Source: Pseudolabrys sp. Root1462 (GTDB taxonomy: Bacteria > Pseudomonadota > Alphaproteobacteria > Rhizobiales > Xanthobacteraceae). From it: DNA of 50,055 nucleotides. Below, piece after piece: positions 1 to 8,889 of this stretch. Position 1 is the stretch's first letter, and each line of letters starts with the position of its first letter. Position numbers and translations under genes: made by a program. The notes under the pieces were generated by a model that did not search any database, was not told the origin of the DNA, and was given only the letters and a program-made list of their open reading frames with translations. The stretch lies in the NCBI RefSeq assembly GCF_001426945.1, contig NZ_LMFS01000001.1, positions 1,628,685-1,678,739 of the forward strand, written 5' to 3'.

Positions 1-1
1 T

Positions 2-424
2 CTCGCCCAGGCGCAGACCAGCCAGCAGGGCGGCAAGATCTCGTACGGCCCGGCCTGGGATGCGGTCGTGACCGCTGCGGGCAGCGCCGATCTGACGACC
101 GGCTGGTCGATCACCGGCGGTTTCGAGCACTTCTGGGTCCCGAACCTGAAGACCTCGCTGTATGGTGCATACGGCAAGCTCGAGTACTCGGCTGCCGCCA
201 GCGCGATCCTGCAGACTGCTGCTGCCGGCACTGTTGCCGGTTCGTCGGCCAACTGGTCGTACTGGCAGGTTGGCTCGCGCACGACCTGGACCCCGGTCAC
301 CAACCTCGATCTGAGCGTCGAAGTGATGTACCAGGCCCAGGACACGGCGTTTGCCGGCGCCAACATCGGCGACAACAGCTGGTGGTCGGGTATCGTCCGC
401 GCCCAGCGCAACTTCTATCCCTGA
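2..424 (+). CDS. Alphaproteobacterial porin, C-terminal part (5' end outside window)
   Basis: The reading frame is open from the window edge, so this is the last 140 residues of a longer protein. Alternating aromatic and polar residues, such as the stretch around SSANWSYWQVGSRTTW, and a C-terminal RAQRNFYP ending in an aromatic-proline pair fit the last beta strands of a porin of the alphaproteobacterial Omp_2 family. Such proteins form trimeric outer-membrane channels for small hydrophilic solutes. An internal GTG at 68 is not the real start, because the same frame continues upstream with strand-like sequence. A strong terminator follows 27 nt after the stop. Family assignment is by sequence style, not by alignment. 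Confidence 0.85.
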   Translation, partial: LAQAQTSQQGGKISYGPAWDAVVTAAGSADLTTGWSITGGFEHFWVPNLKTSLYGAYGKLEYSAAASAILQTAAAGTVAGSSANWSYWQVGSRTTWTPVTNLDLSVEVMYQAQDTAFAGANIGDNSWWSGIVRAQRNFYP

Positions 425-450
425 TCCAACGATCACGGATTGACGTTAAG

Positions 451-486
451 AACCTCCGGCGAGCAATCGCCGGAGGTTTCTTTTTG
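451..486 (+). terminator. Rho-independent terminator of the porin gene
   Basis: A perfect 12-bp stem (451-462 with 467-478) closes a GCAA tetraloop and is followed by a T-rich tail (479-486). It lies just after the porin stop and before a gene on the opposite strand. Confidence 0.92.
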
Positions 487-509
487 TTAGGACAGCGAAA
501 TGAGGATCG

Positions 510-1400
510 CTATGCCGAGGTTGCGGCGTGTCGCTGGTCGCAGCGTTTCAGGAAGGCTGCGATCCGCGCGATGACACCATCTTCGGCGAGCAGCGGTGCG
601 TGGCCCTGATCGGGGATCACCAGCGTCTCAAGGCCCGGATGCCGCGCGCTCATTGCCTCGACCGTCGCCGCCGACAGCAGATCTGATAGTTCGCCGCGGA
701 CCGCCAAGACCGGCACCTGCGCCAGCGCCTCGAATTGCGGCCACAGGTCGGGGATCGGCTTGGACACCTCGATGTCGGCCAGCGTCTGCTTCAGCGCCAC
801 ATCGTAGTTGGGCACCAGGACGCCTTTTCGCTCCTTGAAACCGCGCCGGGCGCTTCCGCGCCAGTCTTCCATCGTCAGCCTGGGAAACTGCGAGCCGAAC
901 AGGCGGGCTAGGATCGCGGCGGCATCATCGTAATCCTTCGGCTGCGGCAGCTTGCCGACGTAAGTTTTGATCCGCGCCAGCCCTTGCGGCTCCAGCACCG
1001 GGCCGATGTCATTGAGCACGGCCCCGGCGATGGCTTGAGGTCGCACCGAAGCCAGCAGCATCGTCAGCAAACCGCCGCGCGAGGTGCCGACGAACACAGC
1101 CGGTTCGCATTTGAGCGTGCCGATAATGGTGATGACGTCACCAAGCTCGACGGGTAGCGAATACTTCGCCGGGTCGCGATCGTAATCGGAGCGGCCGCGC
1201 CCGCGATAATCGACGGCGACGACGCGGCGGCCGCCATTGGACAGCGCAATGGCCAAAGGTTCGAAGTCCTCAGCGGTTCGCGCCAGGCCTGGCAGGCAGA
1301 CCACGGGCAGGCTGGCGCTATCGTGCCGCCCATAATCGCGGACATGCAGCTTGAGCCCATCGGCGGCGGTGATGAAACGGGAGGTCGCGATGCTGGTCAT
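510..1400 (-). CDS. Alpha/beta-fold hydrolase
   Basis: This 296-residue protein has the alpha/beta-hydrolase layout. The oxyanion-hole strand is near LPVVCLPGLA (31-40), the nucleophile elbow is GTSRGG with Ser107, an acidic residue follows at Asp240 (GELSD), and the catalytic His is 267 (DQGHAPLL). The motif VVAVDYRGRGRSDYD is typical of soluble esterase, epoxide-hydrolase-like and lactonase-like members, so the exact substrate cannot be told. There is no signal peptide, so it is probably cytoplasmic. It is convergent with the porin and lies downstream of the lytic transglycosylase gene on the same strand, separated by a palindromic repeat. Confidence 0.85.
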   Translation of the reverse strand: MTSIATSRFITAADGLKLHVRDYGRHDSASLPVVCLPGLARTAEDFEPLAIALSNGGRRVVAVDYRGRGRSDYDRDPAKYSLPVELGDVITIIGTLKCEPAVFVGTSRGGLLTMLLASVRPQAIAGAVLNDIGPVLEPQGLARIKTYVGKLPQPKDYDDAAAILARLFGSQFPRLTMEDWRGSARRGFKERKGVLVPNYDVALKQTLADIEVSKPIPDLWPQFEALAQVPVLAVRGELSDLLSAATVEAMSARHPGLETLVIPDQGHAPLLAEDGVIARIAAFLKRCDQRHAATSA

Positions 1401-1436
1401 GCCGCGATACTACCCGGCCTGTGCGCGGTATCTTGG

Positions 1437-1484
1437 CGCATGATCCTGCCCGAAAACCGTTTGGCAATTTTTCGGGATCATGCG
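1437..1484. repeat. GATCATGC-type intergenic palindrome
   Basis: Inverted arms CGCATGATCC-tgc-CCGAAAA (left) and TTTTCGGGATCATGCG (right) pair with one short bulge. The right arm ends one base before the stop codon of the transglycosylase gene. A relative lies at 11943-11990. Palindromes of this type are scattered between genes in Bradyrhizobium-like genomes. It may also act as a weak terminator for the minus-strand gene, although no T-run is seen. Confidence 0.65.
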
Positions 1485-3959
1485 TCAGCGCGGCGCGCCG
1501 CGCCTCAGATCGGCTTCGATGACCAGCTTGTTGCCGCCGCCGAACCGCGCGCGATAAACCTGCATGTTCTCCATGATCCGCTGCACGTAATTGCGGGTTT
1601 CGGACAGCGGAATGCGCTCGCACCAATCGACCGGATCGACATTGGGATCACGTGGGTCGCCGTAAGCGGCGACCCACTGACGCACGCGGCCGCGGCCGGC
1701 ATTGTAGCCGGCGAAGGTCATCAGGTAGGAGCCATCATAGGTCGAGAGCAGCATCGACAGCTCAGCGGCGCCCATCTGCATGTTGTAGACAGCATCGGTG
1801 AGCAGGCGGGCCTTGTTGAAGGGCGCCTTGAAGCGCTTGGCCGTATCCTGCGCGGCCACCGGCGTCACTTGCATGAAGCCCATGGCCTTGGCCGGCGACA
1901 CGACCTTCTGATTGAAGTGACTCTCCTGACGCGCGATTGAATAGACCAGCGCCGGTTCGACCGGCGAGGTGATCGGCTGGTACGCCGGCAGGCCGAGCGT
2001 CGGGAACGCGTAGTAGTCGAGCGGCAGGCCGCGGCCGAGGCCGCCTTTGCCGATCAGCACCATGGCGCGCGGATCCTTGTGCCTGGCGGCGACCTCACCG
2101 AGCATCGCCATGCCGGCGACATCGGTGCCGCTCTCGCCCAGTTCGGCATAGATCGAGGCGATCATATCGCGTTCGTCGAGGGCATAGAGCAACTCGACCG
2201 CGCGCACGACTTCGGTGTTGGCCAGGACATTGTGTTCCTGCGGCGTGAAATGCGGCGGGCCGACAAGACCGATATCGGGCAGCCGCAGCCGGGCGCGGGC
2301 GAGTTGGCCGTAATAGGTGGCGCTGTATTGAGCCGCCTCGCTGTAGTACCTGCGCGCCTGCGCTTCCTGACCCATCGCCTCGGCGGCGCGGCCTTGCCAG
2401 TAGCCGCCGCGCGACAAGGCATGCGGATTGTCGGTACCCTGATTGATCAGCGCGAAATGCGCCGCCGCGGTCTTGGGATCGTGCAGGAAGCGCAGCGCGA
2501 TCCAGCCGGCGGTGAAGTGCTTGTCGACGCGGTAATTGCCTTGCGTCGGGGTCACCGCGTCGCGAGCAACGCGATAGGCGGTTTGCGCATCGTTGCCGTC
2601 GAGCAGATCGCGAACCAAAATGCGGCGTTCCTGCCACCACTCATTGGCATCGACCAAGGGCCCGCCGTCGCGCGGGGCCGACAGAATCAAACGGCCGGCT
2701 TCTTCAGGATGGTTATTTTTGCGCAGCCACTGAGCGCGCGCGAAGATGTAGCCGGGCTCGCGATGCGCTGACGACGGCACCGCATCGAGCAGGGCCTTGG
2801 CATTGCCGGCGCGCTTGATGACGGCAATCCAGGCCTTGGCGAGGGCGAGGTTGGTGCTGCCCAGCCGCTCGGCGGTGCGCAGGGCGGCTTCGGTGTCGCC
2901 GGCATAGAGCCGGTCGTCCATGCGGACCTTATGGTCCTCCTGGGTCAGCATGCCGGCGAACGTGTCGAGCACGCGTCTCTCGACGTCGGGGCTGCAATCC
3001 TGATTGCGCCAGGCGTAACGAACCAGCGCTTCGGCTCCAGCACGATCACCGCGAGCGAGCAGGGCGCGGGCCAGCACATAGCGTCCCTTCGCAGTGGTCG
3101 GCTGCTGGTGGGCGAAGAACGCCAGCACCTGTGGGTCGCCGATGTTATCGTTCCACAGCGCGTTCTCGGCGCGGCGGCGGAACAGCGGCACGTGCGGCCA
3201 GTCGGGATTTTGGGTGATGAAGTTGGCGTAGCGCTCGAAGCTGGGTTTGGTGTTGTAGCTGCGCAGGATCATGTATTCGGCGAGCTTGCGCGCCACTGGA
3301 TCGGCAATCGACCGCTCGGCGGCGTCGGCTTCGCCGTCGTTGCCTTTCCGCGCGGACTCGCTCACCCGTTTGAGGGCGGCGATGTCGGCATCGGATGTGA
3401 CCGAGGTCGGCGCGATGGCAAACGGTCCGGCTACCGGACGAGCGAGCGGCTTGAGCGTCGCACGGCTGGCGAACATCGCTCCGCGCAATCCGGCGCCGGC
3501 CTGCGCATAGGCGTCCGATCCTTGTGACGCCGGGCTGGCGAGGGCAGTCGGGACCAGTTGCAGCGGCGCGCGGGCGGCGGGCGCGGCCTTCGCGTTGTTC
3601 GCGCCGGGGCGGTCCTGCGGCATCGGAACCGCGACCCGCTGGGTGTCGGCGGGCTTGTGCGCCTTCGCTTCGGTCTTGGCGTGAGACTTGGCGTGCGGTT
3701 TCGCCGCAGTCTTGGCAACGGCGGTTTTGGCAGCGGTCTTGGCGTGAGTCTTGGACTCGGCCTCCGCCTGGGTCTTCGAATGGGATTTGGTCTCGGCTTT
3801 GGCCTCGACCTGTGCGCCGGGCTTTTTCGCGGCGGGGTCGGCCCAAGCCGGCGCCGCCACAAGGGCACCTCCGAGGCCGCCTGCTGCGATCAGCGTGATC
3901 CAAAAGAGCGCATATGACTGCTTCGATGCGTCCTGCAAACCGTAGCCTCTAGGCCCCAC
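1485..3959 (-). CDS. Soluble lytic murein transglycosylase (Slt70-like)
   Basis: The protein (824 residues, GTG start) should cleave the MurNAc-GlcNAc bond of peptidoglycan in the periplasm and form 1,6-anhydro ends. A hydrophobic signal peptide (about 17-41, ending AAPAWA) is followed by a Lys/Ala/Thr/His-rich low-complexity stretch (about 44-110). An alpha-helical superhelix typical of Slt70 comes next (about 200-620), then a C-terminal SLT domain. Its catalytic Glu is 679 in IARQESHF, followed by AMGFMQVTP and the AGYNAGRGRV motif. The length is above that of E. coli Slt (about 645) because of the N-terminal extension. The gene is divergent from dapA. Confidence 0.92.
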   Translation of the reverse strand: MGPRGYGLQDASKQSYALFWITLIAAGGLGGALVAAPAWADPAAKKPGAQVEAKAETKSHSKTQAEAESKTHAKTAAKTAVAKTAAKPHAKSHAKTEAKAHKPADTQRVAVPMPQDRPGANNAKAAPAARAPLQLVPTALASPASQGSDAYAQAGAGLRGAMFASRATLKPLARPVAGPFAIAPTSVTSDADIAALKRVSESARKGNDGEADAAERSIADPVARKLAEYMILRSYNTKPSFERYANFITQNPDWPHVPLFRRRAENALWNDNIGDPQVLAFFAHQQPTTAKGRYVLARALLARGDRAGAEALVRYAWRNQDCSPDVERRVLDTFAGMLTQEDHKVRMDDRLYAGDTEAALRTAERLGSTNLALAKAWIAVIKRAGNAKALLDAVPSSAHREPGYIFARAQWLRKNNHPEEAGRLILSAPRDGGPLVDANEWWQERRILVRDLLDGNDAQTAYRVARDAVTPTQGNYRVDKHFTAGWIALRFLHDPKTAAAHFALINQGTDNPHALSRGGYWQGRAAEAMGQEAQARRYYSEAAQYSATYYGQLARARLRLPDIGLVGPPHFTPQEHNVLANTEVVRAVELLYALDERDMIASIYAELGESGTDVAGMAMLGEVAARHKDPRAMVLIGKGGLGRGLPLDYYAFPTLGLPAYQPITSPVEPALVYSIARQESHFNQKVVSPAKAMGFMQVTPVAAQDTAKRFKAPFNKARLLTDAVYNMQMGAAELSMLLSTYDGSYLMTFAGYNAGRGRVRQWVAAYGDPRDPNVDPVDWCERIPLSETRNYVQRIMENMQVYRARFGGGNKLVIEADLRRGAPR

Positions 3960-4207
3960 GGGGCGCGGTTGGCGTGTCGTTTGGCGCCCGACTCATACAA
4001 CGGGCACAGCCTGTCTCCCCTTAGGGCAAAATGGCACGGGAAGGGATACCCCAGCCCCCGAACCTGCCGGTAGGGTTAGTCCGGAACGGCGGCGAAAGCT
4101 TGGCAGGCCGCCATCAAATGGGCCTTCCGGGGGCTTTCTTCAGGCATACCGACCCGATAACAATGCACCTGCGGATATCCGCACAGTCTGGTTAAGGAGA
4201 TTTCACC

Positions 4208-5110
4208 ATGACCGCCAATAATCGGGCGACGACGAGCTTTCGAGGTTCCATGACCGCGCTCGTGACGCCCTTCAAAAACGGCGTGGTCGATGAAAAGGCG
4301 TTCCGCGACCTGATCGACTGGCAGATCTCCGAGGGGACGAGCGGGCTGGTGCCGGTTGGCACCACCGGCGAAAGCCCGACCCTCAGTCATGAAGAGCACC
4401 ACCGGGTCGTCGAGATGTGCATCGACCAGGCCAAGGGGCGCGTGCCGGTCATCGCCGGCGCGGGGTCGAATTCGACCAAGGAAGCGGTCGAACTGGCGCG
4501 TCATGCCGAAAAGGCCGGCGCCGACGCCGTCCTCGTGGTGACGCCCTATTACAACAAGCCGACGCAGGAGGGCATGTACCAGCACTTCAAGGCGGTGAAC
4601 GACGCCATCGGCATTCCGATCATCATCTACAACATCCCGCCGCGCTCGGTGGTGGACATGTCGGTCGACACGATGGCCCGGCTCTACGAACTCAAGAACA
4701 TCGCCGGCGTGAAGGATGCCACTGCCAACCTCGCGCGCGTCTCGCAGCAACGTCATGCGCTGGGGCCGGACTTCATCCAGTTGTCCGGAGAGGACATGAC
4801 CGCGCTCGCCTACATGGCCGCCGGCGGACACGGCTGCATCTCGGTGGTGGCGAATGTGGCGCCGAAACCCTGCGCCGACCTGATGGCCGCGGTGTTCAAG
4901 GGCGACTATGCCGGCGCCCTGAAGATCCAGGACCGGCTGGTGCCCTTGCACGATGCCGTGTTCAAGGAGCCGGGGCTGGCGGGCGCCAAGCACGGTCTCA
5001 AGCTGCTCGGCCGTCTCGACGAAGAGGTACGCCTGCCGCTGATGCCGGTGACGCCGCAGACCGGGCAGGTGATCCGCGCCGCGATGGTTCATGCCGGGCT
5101 GCTGAACTGA
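4208..5110 (+). CDS. dapA: 4-hydroxy-tetrahydrodipicolinate synthase
   Basis: DapA condenses pyruvate with aspartate semialdehyde, the first committed step of the lysine and diaminopimelate pathway. The 300-residue chain is a full TIM barrel. It has GTTGES (51-56, pyruvate-binding Thr), YYNKP (114-118), Tyr141 and Arg146 in [10 protein letters not shown], and the Schiff-base Lys169 in IAGVKDAT. A good ribosome site TAAGGAG lies 8 nt before the ATG. The gene diverges from the transglycosylase gene, so lysine/DAP synthesis sits beside a peptidoglycan enzyme. smpB follows on the same strand after an AT-rich gap. Confidence 0.97.
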   Translation: MTANNRATTSFRGSMTALVTPFKNGVVDEKAFRDLIDWQISEGTSGLVPVGTTGESPTLSHEEHHRVVEMCIDQAKGRVPVIAGAGSNSTKEAVELARHAEKAGADAVLVVTPYYNKPTQEGMYQHFKAVNDAIGIPIIIYNIPPRSVVDMSVDTMARLYELKNIAGVKDATANLARVSQQRHALGPDFIQLSGEDMTALAYMAAGGHGCISVVANVAPKPCADLMAAVFKGDYAGALKIQDRLVPLHDAVFKEPGLAGAKHGLKLLGRLDEEVRLPLMPVTPQTGQVIRAAMVHAGLLN

Positions 5111-5186
5111 GCCGGACAAGCGAGAATAAATGCAGTAATATCAAAATACTGACGTCATTTCCTGTTCTGAAATCTAAACTTTAACA

Positions 5187-5223
5187 GGCGCGCCGGACGG
5201 CCTTCGTTGGCAGCCGGCGCGCC
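5187..5223 (+). promoter_or_regulatory. Perfect 10-bp inverted repeat in the smpB leader
   Basis: GGCGCGCCGG (5187-5196) and CCGGCGCGCC (5214-5223) can form a GC-only hairpin with a 17-nt loop, 22 nt before the smpB ATG. No T-run follows, so it is not a standard terminator. It could slow ribosome access or mark the 3' end of the dapA message. It follows an unusually AT-rich stretch (5124-5185). Confidence 0.45.
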
Positions 5224-5245
5224 GCTTCATACCTATATAAGTTCC

Positions 5246-5719
5246 ATGGCTGGCAAAGATGAGCGCCGTTTCAAAACGGTCGCGGAAAACCGCAAGGCGC
5301 GGTTCAACTATCTGATCGGGGAGACCTTCGAGGCCGGTATCGTGCTGACCGGCAGCGAGGTGAAATCGTTGCGCAGTGGCAAAGCGACGATTGCCGAGTC
5401 ATATGCCGACGCCAAGGGCGGCGAGATCTGGCTGGTCAACGCCAATATCCCGGAATACGTCCAGGCGCATCGCGAGAACCACGCGCCGAAGCGGCTGCGC
5501 AAGCTGCTGCTGCACGAGCGCCAGATCCACAAGCTGGCCAACGCCGTCGAGCGCGAGGGCATGACGATCGTGCCGCTCAAGGTCTATTTCAACGAGCGCG
5601 GCCGCGCCAAGATCGAGATCGCGCTGGCCAAGGGCAAGAAGCTCCACGACAAGCGCGAGACCGACAAGAAGCGCAGTTGGGACCGCGAACGCGGCCGGCT
5701 GATGCGGGAAAAAGGTTAG
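5246..5719 (+). CDS. smpB: SsrA-binding protein SmpB
   Basis: SmpB binds the tRNA-like domain of tmRNA and delivers it to stalled ribosomes for trans-translation. From the ATG at 5246 the protein has 157 residues, the normal family length. It contains the OB-barrel core ([29 protein letters not shown]), NANIPEY, and the basic C-terminal tail [20 protein letters not shown] that enters the decoding centre. A TTG at 5207 would add 13 residues unlike other SmpB proteins, so the internal ATG is preferred. A long palindrome separates it from convergent sodC. Confidence 0.96.
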   Translation: MAGKDERRFKTVAENRKARFNYLIGETFEAGIVLTGSEVKSLRSGKATIAESYADAKGGEIWLVNANIPEYVQAHRENHAPKRLRKLLLHERQIHKLANAVEREGMTIVPLKVYFNERGRAKIEIALAKGKKLHDKRETDKKRSWDRERGRLMREKG

Positions 5720-5742
5720 GCTGGTCTCGTCTCGTCCCCGCT

Positions 5743-5806
5743 AACCTCCGTCATTGTCATTCCGGGTCCGCGCGCCTTTTACGCGCGTCCCGAAATGACC
5801 GAGGTT
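5743..5806. repeat. GTCATTCCGGG-type palindromic repeat between smpB and sodC
   Basis: The outer arms AACCTCCGTCATT and AATGACCGAGGTT pair over 13 bp with one mismatch. Inside are GC-rich arms around CGCGCG-ccttttaCGCGCG. It lies between convergent genes and could terminate transcription from both sides. It belongs to the same loose family as the repeats at 14961, 31193, 41553, 43297 and 49845. Confidence 0.7.
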
Positions 5807-5833
5807 GGGAGGCCCGGGTGGGCCTTTGCCGGG

Positions 5834-6352
5834 TTACTGAATTACGCCGCAGGCAATGCGGCCGCCGGCTTCGCCGGTTGGATCGGTTTTGTAGTCGTCC
5901 GTGCCGGCGTGAATGACCAGTGCCGAACCGTCCTCATCGAACACCGAATTCGGCTTGCCTTTTTCCAGCGTCACCGCGGCATTGAGCACTTCGATGGTGA
6001 GGTCACCGCTTTGCGGAATGTGCAGGTTCGGCATATCGCCGGCATGCGCGCCGTCATTGGCCAGCAGGCCGTGCTTCTTCTGATCAGGATTAAAATGGCC
6101 GCCGGCCGAGGTGAAGGGCGCCTCGCACTTGCCGACGGTGTGGACATGGAATGCGTGTTCGCCCGGCGGCAGGCCTTTCAACGCGACGATGATGAGCACG
6201 CCGCGCGGAGTCTGCGTCAGGTTGGCAGAGCCGACCTCCTTGCCCTGGGCGTCCTTGAGAGGCGCACTGGCGGTCTGTGCTGTCGCCGGCAGCGCCGCAG
6301 CGCCCATGAGGACGGTCAGGCAGGCCGTCAGCAGGTGGTTCTTGATGCTCAT
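5834..6352 (-). CDS. sodC: Superoxide dismutase [Cu-Zn], periplasmic
   Basis: The enzyme dismutates superoxide to oxygen and hydrogen peroxide in the periplasm. The 172-residue precursor has a signal peptide (about 1-25, ending PATAQ). Copper ligands are His69 and His71 (HAFHVH), His86 (GGHFNP, bridging) and His148 (VIHAGTDDY). Zinc ligands are His94, His103 and Asp106 (HAGDMPN). The Cys76-Cys168 pair should form the conserved disulfide, and Arg165 matches the active-site arginine. The gene stands alone, convergent with smpB and 158 nt beyond the start of the uracil-DNA glycosylase reading frame's 3' end. Confidence 0.96.
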   Translation of the reverse strand: MSIKNHLLTACLTVLMGAAALPATAQTASAPLKDAQGKEVGSANLTQTPRGVLIIVALKGLPPGEHAFHVHTVGKCEAPFTSAGGHFNPDQKKHGLLANDGAHAGDMPNLHIPQSGDLTIEVLNAAVTLEKGKPNSVFDEDGSALVIHAGTDDYKTDPTGEAGGRIACGVIQ

Positions 6353-6510
6353 CGTTTAGCTCCCTCGGAAAATTGGTGGCCGCTATCGGAGACGGCGGAC
6401 CCCTCAAAAGGAACATTACCGCTGCGCTAAAGTTCCGCCACGTGACAAAACGCGGCCTTGGGGTGAGTCCGACCAATGCAGCCCTGCCGGTCCGGGCGGG
6501 CTAATACCGC

Positions 6511-7158
6511 TCAGGGCGTGGTGTCGAGATAGCCGCGCACGCTCTGGAAGACGCTGCGGAACATGTCCGGCGTCAGTACGCCGGTATTCGTGTTGTAGCG
6601 CGAGCAGTGATAGCTCGAGAACAGCCTGAATCCGCCGAGCTGGTAATGCGCGCCGTGCTTGAACGGATGCGCCGATTTCTTTGCGGCGAACGTCGTCAGC
6701 ACGCTGGCATGGGCAATGGCGCCGAGCGCGACAATGACGCGCAGTTTTGGCATCTCGGCCACGGTGTCCTTGAGAAAATCGCGGCAGGTATTGATCTCGG
6801 CCGGTGTCGGCTTGTTCTCCGGCGGCACGCAGCGCACGGCGTTGGTGATGCGGCAGTCGGTGAGGGTGAGGCCGTCATCGACGCGGGCATCGAACGTGCC
6901 CTTGGCGAAGCCGTAGCGGCCGAGGGTGTCGTAAAGCAGAACGCCGGCGTAATCGCCGGTGAACGGCCGCCCGGTGCGGTTGGCGCCTTGCAGGCCGGGC
7001 GCCAGCCCGACGATCAGCAGGCGCGCATCAACGGCTCCGAACGACGGCACCGGCGCATTGAACCAGTCCGGTTGCTTGGCACGCCAAGTTTCGCGGAAAT
7101 GCACGAGCCGGGGACAGCGCGGACAATCGCGCCCCGGCTTACCGACGCTGTTGGCCAT
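6511..7158 (-). CDS. Uracil-DNA glycosylase, family 5-like (UDGb), Fe-S
   Basis: The 215-residue protein shows the UDG fold signature of families 4/5. It has IVGLAPGLQGANRTGRPFTG (49-68), where the NRTGRPFTG segment is characteristic of UDGb. Cysteines at 12, 15, 110 and 125 match the four 4Fe-4S ligands. The C-terminal active-site loop reads SSYHCSRYN (181-189). Known UDGb enzymes remove uracil and sometimes hypoxanthine or other deaminated bases from DNA. Translation of the upstream NYN gene ends 9 nt before this start, so the two are probably co-transcribed. Confidence 0.88.
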   Translation of the reverse strand: MANSVGKPGRDCPRCPRLVHFRETWRAKQPDWFNAPVPSFGAVDARLLIVGLAPGLQGANRTGRPFTGDYAGVLLYDTLGRYGFAKGTFDARVDDGLTLTDCRITNAVRCVPPENKPTPAEINTCRDFLKDTVAEMPKLRVIVALGAIAHASVLTTFAAKKSAHPFKHGAHYQLGGFRLFSSYHCSRYNTNTGVLTPDMFRSVFQSVRGYLDTTP

Positions 7159-7167
7159 GGACGTCTA

Positions 7168-7830
7168 TTATTCGTAGTTTTCTTCGTCGTCCATCGCCGC
7201 GGCGTTGGCCGGCGCCCGCTGCGGGGGCGCCGGGCCGCGCTGCAGGAATTGCGGCGTGTGACCATGGCCGGCATCGGTGTCGCGCGGGCGAACCGGCCGC
7301 TCGGATGGGTCGCGGCCGATCTTGCTCTGCAGGGTGATGATGTCGGTAAAGACATCGGCCTGGCGGCGCAGTTCGTCCGCCACCATCGGCGGCTGCGTTG
7401 TCACGGTGGAAATCACGGTCACGCGCACGCCCTTGCGCTGCACGGCTTCGACGAGGCGGGTGAAGTCGCCGTCACCGGAGAACAGCACCATGTGATCGAT
7501 ATGGTTGGCGATCTCCATGGCATCGACGGCAAGCTCGATATCCATGTTGCCCTTGACCTTGCGTCGGCCGGCCTGGTCGACGAATTCCTTGGTGGCTTTG
7601 GTGACCACCGCGTAGCCGTTGTAATCGAGCCAGTCGATCAGCGGACGGATCGACGAATATTCCTGATCTTCGATCACCGCGGTGTAATAAAATGCCCGTA
7701 ACAGATTGCCGCGTCCCTGAAATTCCTTGAGCAGCTTCTTGTAATCGATATCGAAACCGAGCGATTTGGCGGTCGCATACAAATTGGCGCCGTCAATGAA
7801 CAAAGCGATCTTTTCGCCGGGCATGGTCAT
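7168..7830 (-). CDS. NYN-domain (LabA/DUF88-type) protein, putative nuclease
   Basis: The 220-residue protein is a PIN-like NYN domain. The acidic metal-binding motifs are visible as ALFIDGANLY near the N terminus, KGNMDIELAVDAM in the middle and LFSGDGDF further on. A C-terminal tail rich in Pro, Arg and Ala (about 170-220) looks disordered. NYN domains of this kind are thought to be RNases, but the bacterial LabA-type function is poorly known. There are two candidate starts: ATG 7830, and ATG 7824, which is better spaced from AGGA. The uracil-DNA glycosylase gene follows directly. Confidence 0.85.
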   Translation of the reverse strand: MTMPGEKIALFIDGANLYATAKSLGFDIDYKKLLKEFQGRGNLLRAFYYTAVIEDQEYSSIRPLIDWLDYNGYAVVTKATKEFVDQAGRRKVKGNMDIELAVDAMEIANHIDHMVLFSGDGDFTRLVEAVQRKGVRVTVISTVTTQPPMVADELRRQADVFTDIITLQSKIGRDPSERPVRPRDTDAGHGHTPQFLQRGPAPPQRAPANAAAMDDEENYE

Positions 7831-8154
7831 TCCTGTTCTCTTGAACGAGAGGCGATGTTTGTTGGGCCTGATGCGGCGTCAGCCTCGTGCGGGCGCGGCA
7901 ACGCGCCGGCAACGCTATCGGCAGGGGCTGATCTGGGTCTCAACGGCACCTGTATGAACAATCAGTTGGCACCCCGCGCAATCGAGCCTTAACCGGTAAA
8001 TTCCGTCCGGCCGGCCTGTTTGCGGTCGCAAGACGCGTTGGCTAACAGGAAGATGCGGCCAAACCAAGACAAAAAGGGGTTGAAAAACACGGTCGCAAGG
8101 GATAGGTACCGGCTAACTCATGAAATCGTACCACTTTGAGGAGTGACGAAGCCG
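7831..8154. other. Intergenic region between the NYN gene and rpoZ
   Basis: This 324-nt gap between divergent genes holds no convincing ORF. CGGTCGCAAG occurs twice as a direct repeat (8023-8032 and 8090-8099). A TTGAAA hexamer at 8080-8085 may be part of the rpoZ promoter, but the matching -10 (TAGGTA at 8103) is weak. GAGGAG at 8138-8143 is the rpoZ ribosome site. Confidence 0.4.
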
Positions 8155-8544
8155 ATGGCCCGTGTCACCGTAGAAGACTGCATCGACAAGGTAGAAAACC
8201 GCTTCGACCTCGTGCTTCTCGCGAGTCACCGCGCGCGCATGATTTCGTCGGGGTCGCAGATTACCATCGATCGGGACAACGATAAGAACCCGGTGGTCTC
8301 GCTGCGCGAAATCGCGGAAACCACCGTTTCGCCGGGCGATCTGAAGGAAGATCTCATCCACTCCCTGCAGAAGTACGTCGAAGTCGACGAGCCGGAGCCC
8401 GAGGCGCCGCTGATCGGCGCTGGCGGCGTGGATGCCGACGATTCCGAAGTCATCGTTCCGGATCGCATGACCGAAGAAGAGCTGCTCAAGGGCCTCGAGG
8501 GCCTGGCGCCGCCGGAAGAGGTCCCGGAAGACGAGGGCGAGTAA
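8155..8544 (+). CDS. rpoZ: RNA polymerase omega subunit
   Basis: Omega helps assemble and stabilise RNA polymerase by binding the beta' subunit. The N-terminal half carries the conserved [13 protein letters not shown] and [19 protein letters not shown] segments. The rest is an acidic tail (DEPEPEA and [10 protein letters not shown]), as is common in Rhizobiales, giving 129 residues from ATG 8155. An upstream ATG at 8143 would add four residues and is less likely, because MARVTVEDC is the family start. It is followed by a terminator and then the (p)ppGpp synthetase/hydrolase gene, the usual order. Confidence 0.96.
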   Translation: MARVTVEDCIDKVENRFDLVLLASHRARMISSGSQITIDRDNDKNPVVSLREIAETTVSPGDLKEDLIHSLQKYVEVDEPEPEAPLIGAGGVDADDSEVIVPDRMTEEELLKGLEGLAPPEEVPEDEGE

Positions 8545-8570
8545 CTCGCTCCAACCATAAAATTCGCGTA

Positions 8571-8600
8571 AAGGCCCGGCTCACGCCGGGCCTTTTGCTT
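8571..8600 (+). terminator. Rho-independent terminator of rpoZ
   Basis: A perfect 10-bp stem AAGGCCCGGC / GCCGGGCCTT (8571-8580, 8585-8594) closes a TCAC loop and runs into TTGCTT. It lies 26 nt after the rpoZ stop. Confidence 0.9.
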
Positions 8601-8889
8601 TCGGCGTCTGGCTGCGTTTTGGCCATCCGGGGCGGCCAACTGATTTCGTTAAGCAATCGCGGCTGCCCTTGCGAGGCCACAAGATTAACGTGATATCTAT
8701 GACATCCTAAATCGGGACGGCTTCCCGTCGAATCGCCGTCCGATTAGGTTATTGATCGAGCATGATCTTTCCCCAGTTCAGGCAGCCGCCTGGCGAGGTC
8801 ATGTTCCAGGACCGCCGGGGGCCTTGGCTGCGCCCACGGCGGTATTGAGGCTTATTGTGACAACGCGCACGCGCCCCGACCTCCCGCGC

